Positions 23,825 through 34,819 of a stretch of DNA of 64,000 bases are shown piece after piece. How positions within the stretch are numbered: position 1 is the stretch's first letter; the number at the start of each line of letters is the position of its first letter. The stretch is from positions 102,846,969 to 102,910,968 of the forward strand of contig JAQMRL010000003.1 of NCBI GenBank assembly GCA_035578175.1. The letters are read 5' to 3'. Both the position numbers and the translations under genes were made by a program. Origin of the DNA: Catonia carolina (Eukaryota > Arthropoda > Insecta > Hemiptera > Achilidae). The notes below the pieces were generated by a model. The model saw only the letters and a program-made list of their open reading frames with translations. It made no database searches and was not told the DNA's origin.

Positions 23825-24746
23825 GTTTACTTTCTCTTGCCTAAATGAATATATTAGAAAGGAACTGTTGTTTTCATGTCAAATTTTCGAAATCAAGTTT
23901 TCACCAGATGTACACGTTTCAAGACCACCTGAACTAAAAACAAAACATGTCTTTAGCGATTTGTGTGTGTGTATGTGAACAAAATATCTCAAGAACGAAA
24001 CATCGTACGAACTTGAAACTTGAACTTATTATATGCCACTAGAGGACCTGACACAAACATTTCATCAAAATCGATCAACCGAAAGTAGTAGTTTATTCGT
24101 GTAAGTTTTCACTTTTTTGCGATTTCCTCAAAAACGGCTCTTACGATTTTTTTTTAAATCACCTCATTTACTAATTTTGTTATGCTCTACAAGATGGGGT
24201 AGGCGCCACATCTTGGGGAGGCTGTTTGTTTCGTGAAAACATAGTTTTTTTTTTAATTTCCACTTCAATATTCATTTTACCGCAAAAATGTATATAGTAA
24301 AAGTTGTAGAGAATTTAAAATCCTACAACTTTTATTCCAAACATTTTTTTGTTTAACGCTTAGCTTAGCGGTAATTAGCGATTTTCTGATTTTTTTCTCA
24401 CGAAAACATGTAAAAATCGATTATTTTTTAAATTTCAGCCTTAGCATGCATTTTACGACGAAAGTGTATACAATCAAATTTATAGAAAATTGAAAGATCT
24501 ACAAGTTTTATTTAGAGAATTTTTCTCTACAGAGCCTAGGTTAGCGTGAAAGAGTGATTTTTCGTATTTTTAAGCCAAACTGAGGTTGATTTTCATGTTG
24601 CGTCTTCCACTCATGATTAAAATTAGGTTATGTATATTGAGGTTAGTTTTTTTTTATTTCTAATGTTTTATTACTAATGTTAGATTATACTGTTAATTAT
24701 TTGCATTGTCAAGAGAAAGTTGTGTCAGTGTTTCACACCAGATTTT
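23825..24746 (+). repeat. R950 repeat copy 4
   Basis: This full-length copy has a very short microsatellite (about 23962-23976). It shows the internal structure well. Module A spans about 24247-24400 and module B about 24427-24582. Both go from a GCATTTTAC-like block through CTACAACTTTT or CTACAAGTTTT to a TTAGCG block and GATTTT. Module A contains a hairpin, AAAAGTTGTAG paired with CTACAACTTTT. The end reads CAAGAGAAAGTTGTGTCAG, TTTCACACCAGATTTT. Confidence 0.9.
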
Positions 24747-24749
24747 AAT

Positions 24750-25129
24750 GTAAAGACTACGTTAACCTTCCTTCAATGCCTTATCTATTTTCAATCCATT
24801 GTATTACCATTGTTTTCGCAAATCGATCATATAATTTGCATCCGAACTCGGTACTAGTAATAACAACAACAATACATAGTAATAATAACAAAACTTTATT
24901 TATTTTCTAATTTTTTACAGTAGTTAGTAACATACACATTCTTTCCAAAAGCAATAAAGCATTAATAAAAATCCCGTTCATGAGACGACGCATCTCATGG
25001 CTGGTGAAAATTTGAAAACCTTACCTAAAACTTTACCTTGGGCCTATGGCAAAAACCATTAGTGAATTCTGTAACTACTCTTCAAGAGTAATCGAATGAT
25101 GCTACTTTTTTTGTTTCCAAATTCCGATT
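24750..25129. other. Unassigned sequence
   Basis: Short AT-rich stretch with ACAACAACAATA-like simple sequence near 24860; nothing else recognised. Confidence 0.4.
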
Positions 25130-25650
25130 TCGATATCTTGACTTCCGGTTTTGGGACTTTTCCGGTGGAAACTGGAAATTCATACCCAATCCAGGCCCAC
25201 TAACTTTATCTTGTGATTACGAATCCGAAAACCGTTGCTATCGCGTTTAGTTTGTGAATTTGATTTCTTGACTTGCTGTTTTGGGCCTTTTCCTGGTCGA
25301 AACTGGAAATTCATACCCAATCCAGGCCCACTAACTTTTTCTTTTGATTACGAATCCGAAAACCGCTGCTGTCGCGTGTAGTTTGTGAATTTGATTTCTT
25401 GACTTCCGGTTTTGGGCCTTTTCTGGTTTAAACCGGAACTTCAAACCCAATGATTTGTGTATCTATTCTTTAAGAGGAATCGAATAACACGATGTTTCCA
25501 AATTCTGATTTTGTTTACTTGACTTCCGGTTTTAGGTCATTTCCGGTTAAAACCGGGTCTTCAAACCTAATCCAGGCCCACTAACTTTTTATTGCTATTA
25601 TTTTTTTTGAAAACCGTTTGTTGCTATCTTTTGTAGTTTGTGATATCTAG
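25130..25650. repeat. Tandem repeat, about four units of 120-131 bp
   Basis: Four units begin near 25141, 25271, 25402 and 25522. Each starts GACTTCCGGTTTTGGG or a close variant, then TTTTCCGGT, AAACTGGAAATTCATACCC, AATCCAGGCCCACTAACTTT and GAATCCGAAAACCG, and ends in GTAGTTTGTGAATTTGATTT. The first three spacings are 130, 131 and 120 bp. Units 2 and 1 are the most alike; units 3 and 4 carry replacements. No coding frame is kept across units. Confidence 0.8.
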
Positions 25651-25654
25651 ATAT

Positions 25655-26780
25655 AACGGACTGACGGACGGACTAAGAAAAATGATAGATGACAATTTTA
25701 AAAATTGCCATCAACAATTCACATTGTACGAGGTAGAGGAAATTGACCTACTCAACTATGGGTAAAAGCCATCTCCTGGGGCAGTGTAACAATTATTTTT
25801 GCATTTGAATTGTTGTACTGTGTATTATTATTAAATTATTTTTTTTTTTGAACGATTTAACCGAAATCTAATTGGTAGTGTATTGTTTAAAAATTTCCAA
25901 CTTAAAAATCTGTAATCTATTCCAAAACATAAATGTTTTGTGTGTGATAAATTGTATGAAATTAAAGGGCGGATTTTAGTATGATATATTTCATCAAACG
26001 CTGTCGTTTTTTGTTACATATTATTAAAGTCCCATTACCACACATGAATTGATTTAATTTTGATCGGTTGATCCATTATCGATAGAGTTAAACTAGGGTG
26101 ATTAATTAATTTAAATTTAAAACAGAAGGACAAAAGTTGTTTAAAGCGCTTTAATTTTCGTTGACAGTTAAAAAACAAAAAACTGAAGAGCTTAGGGTTG
26201 GTTTTAGGTAATATAATGAGGGGGTAGTTGAAAGACCGAATAGGGGTCAGTCAACAGCACCTCTTCGCACTCTAATTCGTTCTGTTGAATTACAAATTAC
26301 AGTACTGTAATTCTTTTTTACTTAATTTGCCTTTTATTTAGTTGCGATCTTTCCTTTCCTCTCTTATCTAATGTTTACTCTTTATATATGGTTTTCCTTT
26401 TCAAAATTATGCTGGTAGATTAAAAAATTTATAATGTATTACAAAAAGTACTTAGAACACTGTTTAAAATGTGTGTTGATTTTACTCTATACTTACTAAA
26501 TGAATAAATTTAATGGAAATGAATAAGTTATTATCTTGTTAAGGATACAGGTTCGCAATTTGGGAAACATTTCTTCTTTTCTTTCTTCTCTTTTTCGTTT
26601 CTCTGTTTCTTTTATTTAAACTTATTTTTCCGTTATGATGGACATTTTACACTATTGATTCTACGAATATTTTCGGGTAGTGCTATTTATTTTTAAATAT
26701 TTTACGTATTTGGCTAAATAATAAAATTCAAGTTTAAATTTAAACTAAATGTAATAATTTGTTTATGATGAAACATGCAA
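25655..26780. other. Unassigned AT-rich sequence
   Basis: No gene or repeat family was recognised between the tandem repeat and the long inverted-repeat element. Confidence 0.4.
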
Positions 26781-27220
26781 TATACCGGGTGTTTCAAAAT
26801 GCCTTGCGCGCTTCACTTTCGTATTCTATGTATTACCAAAAAATATATTGGCCTATATATATATTTCATACGAAAATATGTCGATTAATCCTTCGTTCTC
26901 ATTCTATCCATTTTATATTTTTCAGGAAAACCATTAAATTACTTGAAAGGATTAAAAATGTTTATTGAAATTTGGTACAAATATTAACGCCTATGTAGAC
27001 TACTCTAAAAATATTAAAAAATACGATCTATACATTTGCATATTTTTCAAAATGGCATCCAAATGAAATTTTTAAAACGTTTTTCTCGAAAAAAGTTTTA
27101 TCGAGAGGCGTTTTATTATCTGAAATGTTAGGCTTATTGTTATGAAAAACCGATATTTAATTTTTGAAAATCGGACAATAAATAACCGAGATACAGCAAA
27201 AATTCGGTTGCTTAATTTTC

Positions 27221-27345
27221 TTTTTTTTGGTTTAACGTCCGACTGTTTTGTAACAGCTAATGCATTCAGCGAGAAGGGTGATAGATGAAAATGAGTGATG
27301 GAAAAATGCCAGACCTTACCGGAAATCCAACCCGGGACCCTGGAC
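27221..27345 (-). mobile_element. SINE-1, tail type b, inserted in the foldback arm
   Basis: The plus strand reads TTTTTTTTGGTTTAACGTCC, GACTGTTTTG, ..., AATGCCAGACC and CCAACCCGGGACCC, the reverse of a SINE-1 type b body and worn B box. The flanks TAATTTTCT (27213) and TAAATTTCT (27347) form a near-perfect 9-bp target duplication. The opposite arm of the host element lacks the insert, giving an internal empty site. Confidence 0.88.
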
Positions 27346-28085
27346 GTAAATTTCTGGCCGGTTTCATATCCTCCAGTAAAAAAAATTGTTAAAATGTTAT
27401 TATTGCCGGCGTAAAAGATTGCAATTTTGCTAGAGAGAGAGAGTGCGGGCTGGGTGAGGTACACGGTGCAATAGTCATGCCTTTCTAATAACATAGGTAG
27501 TATTAGTATGGTAAAGCTGACAGCTGATTTTTACACGTCATCACACTGTCAGTAACAAGTATGACATATTATCTAAATTTATATCAGCTGTTTCCTTTAA
27601 TTGTTGTTTTTAGGTACAGTAGTACACACGGTCTGCGGGTTGCATTAAAGTGCAATCTTATACGCCCGCATCAATATCTAACCTAATTTTATTTGACACG
27701 TTTTTTACTGGAGAAGATGAAACTGGCCAGAAAATTAAGGAACCGAATTTTCGCTATATCTCGGTTGTTTACCGTCCGATTTTCAAAAATGAAATAGTAC
27801 CGTTTTGTTCATAACAACAAGCCTAACATTTCAGATAATAATAAGCCTTTCGACAAAACTAATGGTTTTCGAGAAAAACTGTTTTGAATACCTATTTCAT
27901 TTGGCCGCCATTTTAAAAATAATGGAAATCCATGGATCGTAATTTTTAGAGTATATAAGTGTAAATATACGTATGTACCAAATTTCAATCCTTTCACGTG
28001 GTATAATGGTTTTCCGAAAAAATACAAAATGGCAGATAGAATAAGAACGAAAGGTTAATCGACATTTTTTCATAAAAAATATTTT

Positions 28086-29034
28086 TTTTTACTTTCTCTT
28101 GCCTATATAAGAAGGAAGTATTGTTTTCATGTCGATTTTTCGAAATCAAATTTTCACCGGATCTACACGTTTTCAGACCCCCTGAACCCAAAAAACATGT
28201 TTTTAGCGATTGGTCTGTGTGTGTGTGTGTGTGTGTGCGCGCGCGCGCGCGCGCGTGAACAGAATATCTCAAGAACGGAACATTGTACGGACTTAAAACT
28301 TGAAACTTAAGTTAGACACGACTACCGGACCCGACATAAACATTTTCATCAAAATCGGTTAACCGGAAGTAGTAGTTTATTCGTATAATTTTTCACTTTT
28401 TTGCGATTTTCTCAAAAACGCGTACTACGATTTTTTTTAAATCGCCTCATTTACTAACTTTTTTATGCTTTACAAGATAAGGTAGGCGTCATGTCTTGAA
28501 ATTCTTGAAGAGGTTCTTTTCACAAAAAAAATTTTTTTTTTAAGATTGCTGCTTTAATATGCATTTTAGCGCTAAAATGTTTCTGATAAAAGTTGTAGAG
28601 AATTTAAAATCCTACAACATTTATTTCAAACTTTTTTTGTATAACGCTTAGTTTAGCGGTAATTAGCGTTTTTCTTTTTTCCTCACGAAATAGTGTAAAA
28701 AAATAGATTTTAAGATTTCAGCCTTAGTAGGCCTATGCATTTTACGACAAAAATGTATAATCAGATTTATAGGAAATTAAACGATCTACAACTTTTATTT
28801 AAAGCATTTTTCTGCACAGAGTCTAGTTTTGCGTGAAAGAGTGATTTTCCGTATTTTTAAGCCAAACTGAAGTAGATTTTCATTTTGAGTCTTTCACTCA
28901 TGATTAAAATTAGGTTATGTTTATTGAGGTTAGTTTTTTTGTTTAAATCTAATGTTTCATTACTAATGTTAGTCTATATTGTTCATAATTTGCATTGGCA
29001 AGAGAAAGTTGTGTGTGTTTTACACCAAATTTTT
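28086..29034 (+). repeat. R950 repeat copy 5, inserted in the foldback right arm
   Basis: This full-length copy has a TG then GC microsatellite (28215-28255). It interrupts the right arm between segments that correspond to ATGTCGATTAA and GAATACGAAA of the left arm. Comparison with the uninterrupted left arm shows continuous flanks and no clear long target duplication, only T-rich edges. Its hairpin is partly eroded (GTGTGT / TTACAC). Confidence 0.9.
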
Positions 29035-29109
29035 TCATATAAATTTTTTTTTTTTGTGTACAGAATACGAAAATGAAGCGCGCTAAGGCGTTTTGAAACA
29101 CCCGGTATA

Positions 29110-30109
29110 CATCAATACATTTAACTTTACACACTAGCGTACTTCAAACTTTAAATATAGAAACACTGTATGGTGTACTGTATAAAGAAGAGAAGTTACA
29201 TGTTTTGTAAATGTACGAAGGAGGCTTCTCTTCTTCAGACGATGAAGGTATATGGTGTTGTGTCTATTCTAATACAAGATGTTTGTTGTACATGATGTGG
29301 TGGTTTACGCAGGAAAATATTTTGTACGCGGGAATGTGAGGAAATTTTAAGTTTGTAGTGGTATATTTTAGGAATAATAATAATAATAATATGATTTTAA
29401 AATTAAAATTTTAAATTACCAGTAATTGTCTAATAAAAATTTTATTTATAAACTTAACACCTCTTGTACTCACCAATGTTATGTGTATTACAGTAAATTT
29501 ACAACGTAACTTTAATAAAATGAATTTACAAAAATAAAGGTAAATTCTTTCATGAGAATTTACCGATAAGGTTTCTTGTTAAAGAAAAAGATTAACCTGA
29601 TATTCTTTACTTTTCTTTAGTTTATTCCTATGGGAAAGTTGGGAAACTTGGAGATTCAAGAAGGAAACTTAAAAATATTTAATTCAGGAGCAAGATGTGT
29701 GTTTTTGAGACAGAGTTGTTACAACAAAATCATCAAAACTTTGGTAAAGTTTCCTATGGACAGAAACTTGTTTACGTGCGTTGTAGAACAAAAGAAATTA
29801 AAGTATTTTCTATGTAGCCTATATATCTTACCTATCAATATAAATCGTTTAGTTTTGAAACAGATTAGTCTGCTGTTATTAAAACTTAAAATTTTAAGAT
29901 TATCCTATAAAAAAACATTAAAATTTAAACTTTTTTTAACGTACAGTCTGCAGACTAAGACCAAATGTTTCGGACTGTCAAATGTCGGATTTTTCAGATT
30001 CTGTTGTAAATTTAAATTTAATTTATGACAAGAACTATTCGGAAAGTTCAGAGAGCTGTCGGTATAAATTTTATGATATTATTAGGTCGGTAGTTCTTGG
30101 TGTTTAAGA
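29110..30109. other. Unassigned sequence with one unsupported long frame
   Basis: A 132-codon plus-strand frame (29630-30028) is Lys/Leu/Phe-rich, has no recognisable motif and lies in AT-rich sequence. I do not call it a gene. A (AAT)n run lies at about 29372-29390. Confidence 0.4.
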
Positions 30110-31600
30110 AAATACTTGGTTAGAGGTATGAGTTTCAGCTATTTAATCAAAAATATACAAATACTGCAGCACTTTGAATCAGTATACCTGAGATTTATCA
30201 CTGCACCCCTTTGGTATGTAACCAATGAAATATTGCACAGCGAGCTAAACCTGCCTTTTATAAAACAAGAAATTAAATAACGTGGCTAGAAACATTTAAA
30301 AAAGTTAGAGACCAACAAACTCCTTTCGCAATTAGCCTCCTTAACAACAGCGAAAATATTCATTGAGTGAAATGTTTTAAAACATTAGACTTACCTTTAT
30401 GATTTTTTAATCATTTAATTTTTACTTTCTCTTGCCGATATGAATATATTGGAATGAAAATATTGTTTTGATGTCGATATTTTGAAACCGAGTTTTCACC
30501 AAATGTACACGTTTCCAGACCCCCTGAACTCAAAAAACATGTTTTTAGCGATTTGTGTGAGTGTGTGTGTGTGTGTGTGAACAAAATATCTCAAGAACGG
30601 ACCATTGTACGAAGTTGAAACTTAAAACTTAAGTTACTTACTACTAGAGGACCCAATATGATTTTTTTTCATCAAAATCGGTCAACTGGTAAGTTGAAGT
30701 TTATTCGTGTAATTTATCACTTTTTTCGATTTTCTCAAAAATGGCTCTAACGAATTGTTTTCAAATCGCCTCATTTACTACATATTTTATGCTCTACATG
30801 ATAGAGTACGCGTCATGTCTGCTGAAATTTTTGGGGAGGCAGTGCTCTCGTAGAAAAAAATTGGTTTTTTAATATTGCGGCCTAATGCATTTTAGCAAAA
30901 AAAATGTATAAACCAAGGTTGTAGGAAATTTAAAAATCTTTAACTTTTAATACAAACATTTCTTTGTATAACGCTTAGTTTAGTGGTAAATAGTGATTTT
31001 CTGCTTTTTTTCTTGAAAATCTGCAAAACAGATTTTTTAAGATTTTGGCCTTAGTATGCATTTTACGACAAAAGTGTAAATAAAAAACTTTATAGGAAAT
31101 ACATCTACAACTTTTATTTTAAGCAATTCTCTCTACAGAGCCTAGTTTTGCGTCAAAGAGTGATTTTCCGTATTATTAAGCCAAAGTAAGATTAGTTTTC
31201 ATTTTGCATCATTCACTCATGATTAAAATGAGGTTATGTTTTTTGAGGTTAGTTTTTTTGTTTATTTCTAATGTTTTATTAATAATGTTAGTAATATTGT
31301 TCATTATTTGCATTGGTAAGAGAAAGTCGTGTGAGTATTGCACACTTGATTTTGATTTTTACTTCTACTAAATCATCATCTCATAATCGACGTCATTATC
31401 ATCTTCATTATGGTCATCGTCATCTTCAGCTTCATCTGAGATTGTTTTGTATTTTCATTCTAAGAACGTTTTTATTCAGACTTTTATTATATTTGCGTAA
31501 AGTTTGTAAAGTTCGTAAGTTTGTAAAGTTTGCAATTTCATTTATTCATAGAAAAACTGATAGATAAATTACTCTACATTTTAGAAAAATGCTTACATAT
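30110..31600 (+). mobile_element. Jockey LINE 3' part, split by R950 copy 6
   Basis: Reading from about 30152, IQILQHFESVYLRFITAP, LWYVTNEILHSELNLP and FIKQEIK match the end of a Jockey RT ORF; decayed frames then run to 30418. The 3' UTR resumes at 31354 with the ATCATCATCTC and CATCGTCATC stretch shared with 1588-1640. In the copy at 1158 the same two segments are joined by only a short T-rich spacer, so this pair gives a filled and an empty site for R950. Confidence 0.8.
30419..31353 (+). repeat. R950 repeat copy 6, inserted in a Jockey 3' UTR
   Basis: The copy runs from TTTTTACTTTCTCTTGCC to GGTAAGAGAAAG, GTGTGAGTATTGCACACTTG, ATTTT. The hairpin keeps a perfect 5-bp GTGTG/CACAC stem. The microsatellite is at 30555-30579. 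The empty LINE copy near 1560 fixes the outer limits to within a few T-rich bases. Confidence 0.92.
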
Positions 31601-31687
31601 TTAAGTCATACATACCACAAAATTGTACTTTAATGTGGGAGAAGTTAAATGTGGAAAGTGTTGTCGTAATTTACAGTTTAAAAATTC

Positions 31688-32735
31688 ATACTCAAGGATC
31701 AATTTTAAGTCCAATTTTTGATAACATATAGGCCTATACCCATGACTTCCCCACCTCACCTGACACTATCACTTGCACATATGCTGACGACACTGCTATT
31801 TTGTCTGAATCGCACGACCCTATTAGAGCGTCAGAACTGATACAAACACATTTAGATGGTATCAAAGAATGACTCACCATGTGGAAGATTAAACTGAACG
31901 TTTCAAATCACAACAGGTAACTTTCACACTTCGGCCTGTTGGTTGCCCAAATTTACGCATCAATGATACTAGGCTTACAGTTGCAGATAAAGTTAGGCAC
32001 CGTGGTTTAATACTTGACAGACGTCTCACGTGGAAACCACACGTCACACACATCAGCGCAATCTCAGATTCACGGTTTCGTATGTTGTATGGCGGCTTAG
32101 GTCGCAAGTCCTCGCTACCTCTACACTTAAAAGACATCCTCTATAAATCACTAGTACGGCCAATTTGGCTATATGGTGGACCAATTTTTGAAGCCTGTCA
32201 CAAAAAAAGACTGATTATTCTTTAAAGACACTAATCAAAAGCACTTAGAGCAATAATAAACGCACCTTTTTACGTAACCAATTATATCCTTCACAAAGAC
32301 CTGAAAATACCAACGGTTCGAGACATTATCAACGCAACATACAACTCATTACACACAAAGACAATTAACCACATAAATCCAAATGTCCAATCTCTTTCAA
32401 CTAACGATCTCCCTGTTAACAGACGACTAAAATGAAGGTGGAATAGGAATCTTCTTCGATCACCATAAAAAAATCAATATAAATTGTCATGCCTGTGTCA
32501 TTTCATAAAAACAAAACATCAGTTCATGTAAAGAAATCATCCATCATAGTTAATAAATCATTATCGTTAAAAAATATTGTCACCATATTCCTTGGCAAAA
32601 TTTCACCCCAAAATCGGTCACTGGATCGATTAAAATTCACGTCCTATTCCCGCTATTCCTCATTCATTCCATCTCATTTACTTGTTGTGCTTTAAAAAAA
32701 AAGTAGTTGTAAATAAAAATAAAGTTAAAGCCAAA
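31688..32735 (+). mobile_element. Jockey LINE, 5'-truncated within the RT palm
   Basis: This copy begins in the RT palm motif B (QGSILSP) and extends to a 3' end TTGTAAATAAAAATAAAG. The same 3' UTR is present at 4560-4847. 31600-31687 between the two LINE copies is unassigned. Confidence 0.85.
31690..32469 (+). pseudogene. Decayed Jockey reverse transcriptase, palm to C-terminus
   Basis: Reverse transcriptase of a Jockey-type LINE, which copies element RNA at a nicked chromosomal site. Visible in order: QGSILSPI (motif B), a stop near 31730, YTHDFPTSP, the catalytic YADDTAIL (about 31779), LTMWKIKLNV, RLTWKPHVTHI, LYKSLVRPIWLYGGPIF, ALRAIINAPFYVTNYILHKD and LPVNRRLK. At least three in-frame stops and shifts make it inactive. 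The upstream palm, fingers and endonuclease are missing. A minus-strand frame at 31889-32137 is a shadow. Confidence 0.85.
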
Positions 32736-32739
32736 ATAA

Positions 32740-33735
32740 ATTTCATACCAAAATTTTTATGTACAACTATTTTATTATATTAAAATTGATAGTAATTTAA
32801 ATAAAAAGTGTCAGATAATTGTACCGTTAAATTTTATCCATTATTTTTGTAATTTATTTAGTTTATTTAATACACTGCAGAGTACAGTATTTCACCTTTG
32901 AACAATTTTCATCGGCTCATTAAACAAGCAGTACTCTAATATGTTATTTGTTACAATTTTATGGCCACCGTGTCTAGCTACTGAATACTACTACCACACT
33001 TCTACCGTCTCTTCTAACATGCAGTGTTACCAACCCCTACCCTTTAATAATCCTAACTCACATTATAAAGTGATATACCGTTGTCAACGGGAAGCGTTGT
33101 AATCGTAAATTTCTAGTTTCGCATTTCAACAAATTAAATTTACTGTAAATTGTTTTAAAACATTTTAAAATAGTATCGGTATTTTAATACTTTAAATAAA
33201 ATTTCAATTATTTTATTAAATTACTCGATAAATGTATTAGTTGCTGTAATTTTCATGATACAATATATTTTTGTATTAGTTTAATGGACAAATTTATCAG
33301 TTTAAATGAACAATAATTAGTGTTAGTGACATTCAAGAATATTTTATTTTATGTTCCGGTTTAACATATAAAATATATTTTGTTCTTTTTATACTTTACC
33401 GTATACGGAGCGTAAATATTTATTATTTCTCTCATCGTTCAAAAACTAGATTTTAAAATTTTAATTTAAAAATTTATTATCAAAAGTAGTACATGCGGTC
33501 AGAAAAGCGGGTTTTCACAATGATATTTGACCATATACATAAATGTTTATTTTAACAAATTACATAATACCTTTTCTAAAAAAGCAAAAATACACAAAAT
33601 AATACCGAATGACGCATGTGTCACTTTCCTCATGTTTTTTTTGAGTGGGTAGCATCACGTATAACATTCCTTTGTTTACTTGTATTATTATCTTTATCTG
33701 TTATTAATCTCCGCGTAGTAGTGTTTGAAGTGTCT
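32740..33735. other. Unassigned AT-rich sequence
   Basis: No coding or repeat feature is recognised. GGGAAGCGTTGTAAT near 33098 has an inverted counterpart, ATTACAACGCTTCC, near 38523; this short match alone is not enough to define an element. Confidence 0.4.
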
Positions 33736-33738
33736 TAA

Positions 33739-33870
33739 AATGTTCACCACAGAAACACGAATTAACATGCTGTAGTTGTCATCATAGAAATTCCGCTGAA
33801 GATTATAATCAATTTTGTGTTAAATTTCCAGATGTTCTGTTACCTATTCGGAAAAACTTACGTAACTTAA
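33739..33870 (+). pseudogene. DUF4817-like transposase N-terminal fragment
   Basis: ATG at 33740 opens MFTTETRINML and then stops. In another frame RNSAEDYNQFCVKFPDVLLP and IRKNLRNLKK follow. The F-P-D-x-x-x-P and R-x-x-x-x-L layout resembles the first helix-turn-helix of DUF4817 transposases. The piece is cut off by R950 copy 7 just after 33870. It may belong with the helix-turn-helix piece at 35454, but the sequence between them is not transposase. Confidence 0.45.
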
Positions 33871-33872
33871 AA

Positions 33873-34642
33873 AAAAATCTGGTTGAAACGCTCCCACGAC
33901 TTTCTCTTGCCAATGAAAATAATGAAAAACATAACCTAAAATTAGTAATAAAACATTAGAGATGAACGGAAAACTAACCTCAAAAACCATAACCTTATTT
34001 TAATCATCAGTGAACGATGCAAAATGAAAAATCAACTGTAGTTTGGCGTAAAAATACGGAAAATCACGCTAAACAAGGCTTTGGAGAGAAAGATACTTTA
34101 AATAAAAGTTGTAGATCATTTAATTTTCTATAATATTTTTTATATACACTTTTGTCGTAAAATACATACTAGGCTGAAACCTTTAAAAACCGATTTTTTA
34201 CACGTTTTCGTGGGAAGAAAAAACAGAAAATCGCTAATTTCCACTATACTAAGCGTTATACATAAAGTGTTTGAAATAAAAGTTGTAGGATTTTAAATTC
34301 TCTACAACTTTTATTACATTGCTACATTTTTCCGCTAAATGCATATTAAAATCGCAGTCATAAAAAAACAATTTTTTTACGAGAAAACAAGCTCTTCAAG
34401 TATTTCAGCAGACATGTCGCCTACCCTATCTTGTAAAGCATAAAAAAATGTAAATGAGGCGGTTTTTTAAAAAAATCGTAGGAGCCGTTTTAGAGAAAAT
34501 CGCAAAAAAGTGAAAAATGACACGAATAAACTACTACTTTCGATTGACCGATTTTGATGAAAATGTTCGTGTCGGGTCTTCAAGTGGTATCTAACTTAAG
34601 TTTCAAATTCGTACGATGTTCCGTTCTTGAGATAATCTGTTC

Positions 34643-34684
<42 letters not shown>

Positions 34685-34818
34685 CAATCGCTAAACATGT
34701 TTTTTGAGTTCAGGGGGTCTGAAAACGTGTGGATCCGGTGAAAACTCGATTTGGAAAAATCGACATGAAAACAATACTTTCCTTCTTATGTATTCATATA
34801 GGCAAGAGAACGTAAAAA
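33873..34818 (-). repeat. R950 repeat copy 7
   Basis: Minus orientation: it begins AAATCTGGTTGAAACGCTCC, CACGACTTTCTCTTGCC and ends ATAGGCAAGAGAACGTAAAA. The (CA)n tract is at 34636-34680. It contains both tandem modules and the CTACAACTTTT hairpin arms. Confidence 0.92.
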
Positions 34819-34819
34819 T

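Larger units (their letters stand above)
26785..29105. mobile_element. Foldback-like DNA element with ~0.5-kb inverted arms, containing a SINE and an R950 copy
   Basis: The ends are TATA|CCGGGTGTTTCAAAATGCC and its inverse GGCGTTTTGAAACACCCGG|TATA. From them, matching inverted arms run inward: left arm to about 27440, right arm from about 27640. Paired blocks include ATGTCGATTAA, GGAAAACC, AACCGAGATA, AATTCGGTT, TCTGGCC and CTCCAGTAAAAAA. A SINE (27221-27345) interrupts the left arm and R950 copy 5 (28086-29034) the right arm. Without these the element is about 1.25 kb with a ~200-bp centre lacking coding content. The superfamily is not assigned; the flanks fit a TA or TATA target. Confidence 0.82.

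Noticed and set aside
24247..24582. CRISPR-like spaced repeats
   Set aside because: Only two diverged ~150-bp modules are present, without regular short repeats and spacers; the context is an animal-type transposable element.
27072..27494. 140-codon antisense frame
   Set aside because: It crosses the foldback arm and the SINE inserted in it; no family motif is present.
29630..30028. 132-codon plus-strand open frame
   Set aside because: Lys/Leu/Phe-rich composition expected of AT-rich DNA, no motif, no splice or repeat context that supports it.
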